Assembly: GCF_001638985.1 (NCBI RefSeq)
Contig: NW_017265148.1
Coordinates: 1,175,511 to 1,239,510 of the forward strand
Reading direction: 5' to 3'
DNA: 64,000 nucleotides
Origin: Phycomyces blakesleeanus NRRL 1555(-)
Lineage: Eukaryota; Mucoromycota; Mucoromycetes; Mucorales; Phycomycetaceae
Of the stretch, positions 56,301-64,000 are shown in pieces. How positions within the stretch are numbered: position 1 is the first letter of the stretch; every line of letters begins with the position of its first letter. The position numbers and the translations under genes were made by a program. The notes below the pieces were generated by a model that saw only the letters and a list, made by a program, of their open reading frames with translations, ran no database searches and was not told the DNA's origin.

Positions 56301-57329
56301 TCTATTAGTCACTCATGCAATTTGTTGAATCTGCATGTCATATTTACTCACAGCCCTCACTATTACTACTTGGTCGTTCCACATTTCTTATCACACTGAT
56401 TCTCTCTCGCATGCAGCGTGTTCTTCATGTCACTATTGCTCATATCAAGTTCTTTGATAAACTTGGGTCTATTATGCGTCAGTTCCTTCACCAGAAAATT
56501 TTACCCATGGCTAGTCTAGCCTCTCTCTGTTTTCCTTGGACACAAGACGAATTGGGTATATTAAATCCTCAATTCCAAATTCCAACAAAAGGCCTTTACC
56601 ATGCGATGGTTAAAGCCCTCTATATATCCACCAGCGTGTTGCTCCTTTTTCACTCCACGGATACAACACAGTCTTCATCCTGCCCAAACACACGGCGATA
56701 TTCGACCACCTTTGTTGTTTCCACGTCTGCGACACCATCATTTTTTGTTCTGTCCACAATGAAGCCCATTCCGCGCAACTTCTCTTTTGTCACTGTCGGC
56801 TACTTTATTTTTCTCTCTTGACAAACATTGAATATGATTACTTTTTCGGATCCTTCTGGACGTACTACAACAAGTTGGCGGAGGATTTTAGCGTCTGATA
56901 CGTTTATATATGATGAGGAGTTAGAGGCCGTCCGTCCTCGATCACCCAATGAAAGGAATTCATCTCCATACCTCATTTCCAAACTGTTTTGCTATTTTTC
57001 TACTGAAAGAGCCACCCTTATCCCCCCTTTAACATCCCTCTCTCTACTTGCCCACAAAACCACTGGCTTTCACCTGTTCTTTATTTGTTGCTGCTCTTAA
57101 TCCAAAATATGCCCTATTTAGTACTCTTGGTACCCATAGTTTTTGTGCTATATGCCGCAACCCATTCAAAGCTCTAACTTGCTTCTTTGCCACTCACCCC
57201 ACGACAATGGTGCACCTTTTGGTCATTTCCTATCCCTCACTCATCTGATAATATATGGTATCGAACTATCCTCAATACCCTCTCATTCCAAATCACCCTC
57301 TACCACCATGCCTCTGCACTATTTGACAC
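53380..57329 (+). pseudogene. LINE6: strongly decayed LINE
   Basis: ORF1 knuckle CHICGVKGYIQAHC (about 53419-53460). Endonuclease start: FKIATTNCRWLTETF (about 53943) and KIAVIYAPA (about 54260). RT: SDGLPYEFLLLV, SLLPIKADLSTLKNWKPISL, GLLLDQAKAYDSVHP (55700-55750) and the catalytic region ILAHSDDFLVFLH, in which YADD has become HSDD. C-terminal remnants run to about 57329, where LTR F copy 1 follows. Many stops and frameshifts; inactive. Confidence 0.82.
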
Positions 57330-57625
57330 TGTAGTATACACACCGTAATTGAGTGAAGTGCATACTCGACGACCAAACACTGGTTACTTCTTGCTGATGA
57401 ACCTGACAAGTTAACAATCTCCGGAGCTGTTACGCACCAGGCACACGTACACTACACACTCGTACAGTGCAAACCAACCATTACACAACAGGGTTTTGAT
57501 TTACATGGATTTTAATAGTATCAAATATAAGTAATATTACTCTGACTCGCTTTAATAAACAAAGCTTTCAAAACATCTACTTTTTCCTATATTGAGATAC
57601 TAGCTCAATAATAATCCCGAATACC
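57330..57625 (+). repeat. LTR-like repeat F, copy 1
   Basis: Begins TGTAGTATACACAC and shares GACAAGTTAACAATCTCC, CACCAGGCACA, TTCGTACAGTG-like, CTTTAATAAA and ATATTGAGATACT with copy 2 at 61779. The TATA-like and AATAAA signals suit an LTR. I could not fix the right end or a TSD. Confidence 0.65.
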
Positions 57626-58395
57626 TCAGTGTACCTCAGTGTGTGTATACGAAAAACTGCATAATTTATTTTAAATAGCCGTACGGTAAAATCTGGCGGA
57701 TTAATCAATAAACAGCACCGACAAAAAAAAAAGGAAACTATCAATAGTGCTTTTGAGAAATGATATATTAATATTAGATAATTAGTAAATCTCAGCTATA
57801 TACTCTTTATAGATTAAAATCTAAACTCTTAATCAGTTTACGTGAATGGAATAAGAATTTTTACAAATGGTTTATGTGTATGCACCTTGAACCTTGAACC
57901 TGAATAAACTTATTCGAAGGAGTATTCAAGCAATCATGATTGTTTTTATCTTGATTTTGGGAACTTGAGACGGCGGGTGTATTTGGTGACCATCGCCATT
58001 TGGAAGAGAAAAGCAGCGACATTAGGAGATTGAAACTTGTAGAACGAGGGAGAAAAATAAAAAGTAATAGTAGTTGGCTGTAAAGAGGTCAGTAATCCGA
58101 CTCTAGACACTATACAGCTCGAAAGCTCTTCCTAATAATAAAGTCTCTTACTAGTCACTTTTCTCAACTCAATCGTTCTATTCCCAACATCTACATTCAA
58201 AATTGCGAATGATTGGCTCAAGTTAATATAAAAAATGGATGACGTTACAAAGCGTGTGGCCCAAAGGTCAAAACTTGCACTTTAAATAAAGAACACGTCT
58301 CAAAGTGTGTGGCCCAAAGATTATAACGCGTTAAAAAAAGGAACACTCTCACATTATTATTTTTCTTCTTTGCGCTTTTTCATTAGTTTACTCCA
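57626..58395. promoter_or_regulatory. Upstream region of acidic-protein gene with direct repeat
   Basis: CAAAGCGTGTGGCCCAAAG (58248-58266) and CAAAGTGTGTGGCCCAAAG (58301-58319) are 18/19 identical, 53 bp apart, and lie 77-148 bp upstream of the ATG. A GATTGGCT (CCAAT-box-like) occurs at about 58211-58218. No other gene is seen here. Confidence 0.5.
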
Positions 58396-58429
58396 ATGTA
58401 CAGCAACACCAGCAGCAGCAGCAGCAGCG

Positions 58430-58461
<32 letters not shown>

Positions 58462-59152
58462 AACAACAGAAAATGCAGCAGCAAATGCAACAGCAAATGC
58501 AAATGCATTAGAAAGTCCAGCAACAGCTCTCTTGTGTTTGGTCAAAAGGCCATTAGCAAGCCGATCCCCAAGCCTCTGAGGGACCGAATTCTAATGAAGC
58601 TGGCGGGTATTCCTGCCCCAGAAGAATCTAACTACATTATTGCACTCAAAGAAAGAACGGCAATGGAGCTTTGTAAGTTTTGTCTTTATATAATAATAGA
58701 TAAGCGATAAAATATTAATACCAATAATTTCTATATATTATCAGATATTCCTAGGGGGGTTAAGCGGCAACTCCAGGAGGAGGAGTATGAGGGGCAACCG
58801 GCAAATGTAGACGGCTCTTGGCCTGCCCTTGAGCATCTTATTAAAAGAAAGAAATTGTGGTTCGAGGGCAAGGCTTTTGTCAAGGCCCGTGAGCAGGACA
58901 TAGCTCGGGCTGAGCGTTTCCAAACACCGCTCTCTGAACTCAAGCCGACAGCCATGATTCCAGAAGTTGAAGCCTTTTGCAAAAGAAAAGCACTTGCAAT
59001 GGCATACACACAGGCTGTACAAGAAGGAATAGAGGTGGAAATAGGAGAAGAAGAAAGCGAAGAAGAACAAGAAGATGATGATGACGACGAAGAAGAAGAA
59101 GAATATGAGGAATATGAAGAATATGAAGAAGTAGAAGAAGAAGGAGTAGCAG

Positions 59153-59184
<32 letters not shown>

Positions 59185-59568
59185 GCAGAAGTAGTCGCAG
59201 AAGTAGCAGAAGTAGTCTCAGAAGTAGTCGCAGCCGAAGAAGCTATTCAAGTGCAAAAGCAAGCAGAGACGCTCGCACCCAGAAGAGCAGTAAAGGCCAT
59301 GACGCTCGCTGCTAGAAAAAGAGCGGCGGAAGCACTCGCGGTTAAAAGAAGAGAAGCAGAAGCAGCAGCGACAACAACAACAACAAAGCCAGAGCCAGAA
59401 CCAAAGACAGAGGCAAAGGCAGAGTCTGAGCCTGAGCCTGAGACAGAGCCTGAGACAGAGGCAAAGACAAAAACAATGACAATGACAAAGACAAAGACAG
59501 GGACAGAGGCAAAGGCAGAACCCCGTCTGGCCAAAAGCCCATACGGCGGCTGCCATTTTCGAGTCTGA
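58396..59568 (+). CDS. Acidic, repeat-rich protein of unknown function
   Basis: Two exons, 58396-58672 and 58745-59568, separated by a 72-bp GTAAGT...TATCAG intron. The junction completes a Tyr codon and gives 366 residues. The N-terminus is Ser/Asn-rich from AGC and AAC microsatellites. Residues about 53-190 are ordinary globular-type sequence (KPIPKPLRDRILMKLAG, WPALEHLIKRKKLWFEGKAF, FQTPLSELKPTAMIPEVEAF) that I cannot assign to a family. Residues about 190-260 are nearly all Glu/Asp/Tyr, followed by an Ala/Lys/Arg-rich helix-like part and a Thr/Lys/Pro/Glu repeat tail. The short intron with both frames joining cleanly, and the absence of stops, argue for a real gene. The start could be another upstream ATG if more exons exist. 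Confidence 0.65.
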
Positions 59569-59584
59569 GTAAAAAGTCCGTAGT

Positions 59585-59628
59585 CCGGGGGTTGCTCTTC
59601 TAATGGTAACAAGAAGAGTAATCCCCGG
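59585..59628 (+). other. 17-bp stem hairpin just after the acidic-protein stop
   Basis: CCGGGGGTTGCTCTTCT (59585-59601) pairs with AGAAGAGTAATCCCCGG (59612-59628) over 17 positions, with two G-U wobbles, around a 10-nt loop. It lies 16 bp after the TGA, so it would be in the 3' UTR. Confidence 0.8.
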
Positions 59629-59689
59629 GAAACCCGGCAGAAGCAACTAACAAATATATATCTTTTTATAGCAACAGGAAGCAACAGAA

Positions 59690-59880
59690 GCAACATACTA
59701 ACATACTAACAAGCAACAGATACTAACAAGCAACGGGAACTAACAAGCAACGGGAACTAACCTTACTCACAACTAACTTTATGAACAATTAACTTTATGA
59801 ACAATTAACTTTATGAACAATTGACTTTATGAACAAATAAATTTACTAACAACTAACTTTACTAACAGCTGACTTTACTA
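59690..59880. repeat. Short tandem repeats (ACTAACAAGCAAC; TTTATGAACAATTAAC)
   Basis: Imperfect copies of ACTAACAAGCAACRG (59698-59760) are followed by four 18-bp-spaced copies of AACTTTATGAACAATT (59778-59838) and related TTTACTAACA units. Confidence 0.8.
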
Positions 59881-59889
59881 GAAGAAGCC

Positions 59890-60391
59890 GAATTAGAGTC
59901 ATAGCTAGTGTTAGAATTAGAGTCATAGCTAGTGTTAGAAGTAGAGTCTTAGATAAAGTTAGAAGTAGAGTGATAGCTAGAGTTAGAAGTAGAGTCATAG
60001 CTAGTGTTAGAAGTAGAGTCTTAGATAAAGTTAGAAGTAGAGTGATAGCTAGAGTTAGAAGTAGAGTCATAGCTAGAGTTAGAATTAGAGTCATAGCTAG
60101 AGTTAAAATTAGAGTCATAGCTAGAGTTAGAAGTAGAGTCATAGCTAGAGTTAGAATTAGAGTCATAGCTAGAGTTAAAATTAGAGTCATAGCTAGAGTT
60201 AGAAGTAGAGTCATAGATAAAGTTAGAATTAGAGTCATAGCTAGAGTTAGAATTAGAGTCATAGCTAGAGTTAGAAGTAGAGTCATAGATAAAGTTAGAA
60301 TTAGAGTCATAGCTAGAGTTAGAAGTAGAGTGATAGCTAGAGTTAGAATTAGAGTCATAGCTAGAGCTAGAATAAGAGTCATAGGTATAGC
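59890..60391. repeat. 24-bp minisatellite, 21 copies
   Basis: The unit GAAGTAGAGTCATAGCTAG AGTTA recurs every 24 bp with a few variant bases (GAA(T/G)TAGAGT, GCTAG/ATAAA). Because 24 is a multiple of 3 and the unit lacks stops in some frames, both strands appear open (VIARVRSR repeats on +, TLAMTLIL repeats on -). I do not regard either as a gene. Confidence 0.95.
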
Positions 60392-60455
60392 CAGGAAAAA
60401 ACAGCTCTTATATATTTTATCCAAAATGTATTATTATATATACTAGGAGCTTTGG

Positions 60456-60476
60456 TCCCCCCTTCCCTCGGGGGGA
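60456..60476. terminator. G/C hairpin TCCCCCC/GGGGGGA
   Basis: A perfect 7-bp stem with loop TTCCCTC, isolated in AT-rich DNA just after the minisatellite. Confidence 0.6.
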
Positions 60477-61778
60477 GCGGCCATTGGCCTATGTTGAGTT
60501 CTTTATAACTTTTCCCTACTGTTAATAGTGTACGGTACACAATTGCCAAGTAGTATAGCCTTTATATTTTATTTTAATGAGAAACAAGTAAGTTAGAGAA
60601 TACGTGACGAAAGTTATAAGTTGTATAACGTGATATCTAACTTCATCCTTTATTTCTAATTAGATAAAATAAAATGAACTGCTGGGAGCATGACTTTTAG
60701 CTAAAAGTCTAAATACGGGATAAAAGTCGAGATAAAAGCAACTGCTGGAGATGCTATTATATTATATTGCTTATTTTTCTTTATTATTATTATTATTATT
60801 ATTATTATTGCAAAAGCAAAAAAAAACCCTAAAAAAGTCTGAGGGTACCCGGAGCCCAGAGACATGTGAAGATTGTACAAAAGAATCCATGTACATCCGA
60901 CAATCATTTGAGATTAGCATGAAAGAATGTTATTGTTTGTAAAGCGAGCAGTAATAGACTTTTTTTTCCTCTCTCTCTCTCTCTCTCTTAAGTAATTCGG
61001 TGGTAAGCTGGGAATTACAGCTTTCACACTAGGTTTGACTGAAAGATGGTAACAACCGCCGTTACAATGGGGCCGAGACTCATGTTAATTGAGTACATGA
61101 CTAATTAAGAAAGATAGTTTAGTGTGATGGCTCAAGATTCACAATTCAGTATGTAACAATGGTGCTGTTTGAGTGATAAGAAAAAAAAATGATGATAGGT
61201 GTATGTACATTGATGATATTTCATTATTATTATTTCTTTGGTCCGTATCGTATTTCACAATAATGAAATTCACTTGCTCGGCTATTGGATTATACTCCAT
61301 AGTAATGAATCTACGACACACTAATAGAGCACAATAAAAAGTGAACTTAACATGCTAATATAACGATGAGGATTTTACAGTGAGCCAGTAGAAGAGGGGT
61401 GTGTGAGCGAGAAAAAGAAGACATGTAGTTTGGCTAGATGTGTCGGGGTTTTTTATTTTTTTTTATTTTTTGTGGTCGATCATTACCAAAGGGTCAGAGG
61501 TAGTTAGCAATAGAAATAAGTAGAGTCAGCACTCGTTATAGTAATAATTTAGCATGGAAAAGACATGGGTAAAATAGCCAAGCTTTAGAAGCCTTGTAGT
61601 ATTATGGTCAGTCAGGCAAGTGGAGTTAGTATACTATCATTCTTTTCAAGGATTTTCTTTTTGTGGGGGGATATAATGATAATAACGTGTGAAGCTTTAA
61701 TTGTTAGTTCAGCTAATTTAAACCATATAAATGTAAAATGAAGTTTCTGTATAATATGGTGCAATTTTTAGTAGGTCT
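60477..61778. other. AT-rich non-coding region
   Basis: No gene recognised. It contains an ATT trinucleotide run (about 60781-60809), a CT run (about 60970-60988) and T-rich tracts near 61450-61470. Confidence 0.55.
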
Positions 61779-62060
61779 TGTAGTATACACACTACAATTA
61801 AGTGAAATAAAAGCCATGGCCAAAAACTGGTCTCTTCTTGCTAATAAACCTGGCAAGTTAACAATCTCCAGAACTATCACACACCAGGCACATATACACC
61901 ACACATTCGTACAGTGTAAACCAACCAACCGTTACACAACACGGATTTGAATAGTAGCAAATATAAACAATATTACTTTGTCTCTTTAATAAATCATGCT
62001 CTCACAATATCTACTTCTCCTAATATTGAGATACTCATTCAAAATTAATCCCCAATACTC
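61779..62060 (+). repeat. LTR-like repeat F, copy 2
   Basis: Starts TGTAGTATACACACTAC and is collinear with copy 1 at 57330 through GGCAAGTTAACAATCTCC, CACCAGGCACATATACAC, ACAGTGTAAACCAACC, CTTTAATAAATC and AATATTGAGATACTC. The right boundary is not certain. Confidence 0.65.
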
Positions 62061-62840
62061 CACCACCAGCAACTCAATTGGATTATTTGTGCAAATGGTC
62101 CATGATCAATACCCACTTTCATTCAGTCAGACTTTATTTATTTATTTATCACCTGCTTCACTCAATTCTTACTGTCACAAATGCAATTGTACGAAGACGT
62201 GTATATCTTTGACTCTCTCATTTCAGGCTATAGACATTATCAGAGTAGTTTTACCTCTTACAATCTGCTCTTTTGGCTATATATATATCACATTGGTACG
62301 ACCAGAACTCGGCTTCTTATGTCACATATCTCGGCTATCATTTTTTGTTAGCTATATCTTGTGTCTGCAGCACACACATTCAACGTCAACTGTCTTTACT
62401 GGGACTATCCATTGACCTCCCCGCTCTTATCATGTCTAAACCGTATCATATATCGTGCCTGTTCTCCATTTACTCTTTAATCATACATTCTATCCAAACT
62501 CTTGGACGCAAATGTCTCACTCATGGAATATTTCTCTCTTACTCGGCTAAGTTTTCTGCGACTTAATAAGCGTTATGATGATATCGGTATTTTGTATTCA
62601 ACTCGTTATCAGCAACCCATTACAGTTCTGTTGCACTCACTCTCTCCTCCACGCCTACATCGATCACCCAATCTTTATTATACATTCTCTACAACATACC
62701 TTGAGCACACATTGCATGGCATTTAGTTACGAATTACCTATTTTCTTTCCTGAAGTGCAACCAGCCAGTCTAAAGTCGCCTTTCTCCATCACTGATACCC
62801 TCTTTTGTGTATTCGACATATATCTTCGTGGTCTCATATT
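62061..62840 (+). pseudogene. LINE7: reverse transcriptase / C-terminal remnant
   Basis: Short frames, not collinear in a single frame, resemble the part of LINE ORF2 after the catalytic site: NSASYVTYLGYHF (cf. the CYLGFP position in other copies), then IPLQHTLSTH-like and C-terminal sequence. It is too damaged for a full alignment. Confidence 0.5.
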
Positions 62841-64000
62841 TTGACTTCCCAATGACGCTATTTGTCTTACTTTGCCGTGTTTTTCTATGTGGTCACCACT
62901 CATAGAGGGTCTAATGGTACGAGGAGGGTACAATACGGCGGAAAAAAGGGTAACCTGTTTCCACTTTCGTAACACAACTGCCATTCATTCCGCCGTAGTA
63001 TATTTCAGTTTAAGCAGAATATAGGACTTTTACTTTATATTATTTTTCCTTAACTCTACGTGAATAGTACTAAAGCTTACCTTTATCATACGCTTCACCA
63101 CTGTTTGTATAGTTTTCTCATCAAACTTCTTGCTTCATCAATTGTTTGTGTATCTTCTGATAAGATGTCTAGCTGTAGCCTTCAGGGGTTGTGGTTTTTA
63201 TCAACAAGTCTGTTCTAATATCTTTATATAAGCTTTTATTTCTGAGCGGTCTTGGGTTATCCAGTGACCGTAGTCAACAAGATGTCTATTTACATTTGTG
63301 TGTTGTATTTGCTTTACCATTGGACTGAAGCTAATATAGCTTGTAAAATTGTTGGTTGTCCCATCCTATTCCTTCAGCTATGAGTTGTTTTCAGTTGATA
63401 CAAATTTAGTGACAAAGATTTACACAAAATTACACCCAATAGCACTATATAGAATTTTATTACACCAAAACACACATTCCGCCTCATAGTGTAGTAGAGA
63501 CGGTTGGGTATAATCCAAGGACTTTTTACAGCTCGCACTTTATCTCTCTTATTTTATTTTATTTTTGATGCTCTACTAAAGATTTTGCACTGAAACCAGC
63601 GTCATCAATAAAACAACAATAACAACAAGGATAAGCTAAGTGGTTTATTCAGTTGACATTCAACATCCCAGGCTCTTTTCAAGCACTTTAGTGTTTGTTT
63701 AGAAGTTTTCCTTTTTCTTTTTCTTTGCTTCTTCTGGTAGATCTAAAGGTCCAGACAAAGATGTATGTCGATACTTTGTCTCGCGTGTTTCCAAATATGC
63801 ATACCCATCTTCTTGTATACTCTCTTGTGCGTTTTCTTGGCTCTTCCACATCTTCAAGCTCTAGTGCTTTTCTGATTTTATGAAACTGTTTTTTGTGTTT
63901 GTGCACACACACACACACATATTCAAAAGAACGTCGATTGTTCGTTCTTCCAAGGTAACTTCGTTTACAGAAATTTGTTTTGCAATACTATAAAGCAGTT
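62841..64000. other. Right end of window, no gene assigned
   Basis: A frame around 62895-63020 (+) and a minus-strand stretch at about 63330-63060 (GHWITQDRSEIKAYIKILEQT..) read like remnants of coding sequence, possibly transposon-derived. I cannot name them. A CA microsatellite lies at about 63903-63920. Confidence 0.4.

Noticed and set aside
59846..60446. Long ORFs on both strands (about 190 and 160 codons)
   Set aside because: They are pure translation of a 24-bp minisatellite with no start context or domain.

Overview
The window looks like nuclear DNA of an AT-rich fungus, most probably a Mucoromycota/Mucorales species. Three things suggest this: short spliceosomal introns (about 45-345 bp), fungal-type housekeeping genes (a mitochondrial PrxII/Prx5-type peroxiredoxin and a yeast SNF4-like AMPK gamma subunit), and many L1-type LINEs with CCHC zinc knuckles, an AP endonuclease and a reverse transcriptase. 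The species cannot be named from the sequence alone.

Layout. 1-3897: near-perfect inverted repeat (arms at least 835 bp) around a non-coding spacer. 4.85-7.96 kb: repetitive block made of a duplicated exon-intron-like unit, a 46-48 bp minisatellite, a 77 bp tandem repeat and A-rich tracts. 8-11 kb: AT-rich, gene-free. 11.07-14.11 kb: two intact genes, divergently arranged (peroxiredoxin on -, six-exon AMPK gamma on +). 15.84-18.22 kb: an intact zinc-finger ORF of unknown function on -, followed by tRNA-Glu(UUC) on - at 18.62 kb.

18.8-39.7 kb: a deeply nested transposon cluster that can be dissected base by base through its target-site duplications (TSDs). A decayed transposase ORF (E0; 20580-21442 resuming at 38950) was split at a TA by a DNA transposon (E1, 21443-38947, about 4.9 kb net). 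E1 was in turn hit by two LINEs (21536-27007 on -, 27128-32425 on +), by solo LTR B (37769-38300) and, inside its transposase gene, by solo LTR D. LTR D was hit by solo LTR C, and LTR C by solo LTR A. Removing the insertions restores reading frames at the two coding junctions I could test.

40-57.6 kb: more retroelement wreckage (LINE pieces, a second copy of the E1-type transposase, another solo LTR B, an F-box-type pseudogene). 58.4-59.57 kb: one apparently intact two-exon gene for a highly acidic repetitive protein with no recognisable domain. It is followed by a strong hairpin and a 21-copy 24-bp minisatellite. The rest is AT-rich DNA with LTR-like and LINE remnants.

Only five loci look alive: the peroxiredoxin, the AMPK gamma gene, the tRNA, and more tentatively the zinc-finger ORF and the acidic-protein gene. 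ORF1 of LINE2 is also intact, but its ORF2 is dead. Gene poverty plus a high density of L1-type elements would fit a pericentromeric or heterochromatic segment, but that is inference.
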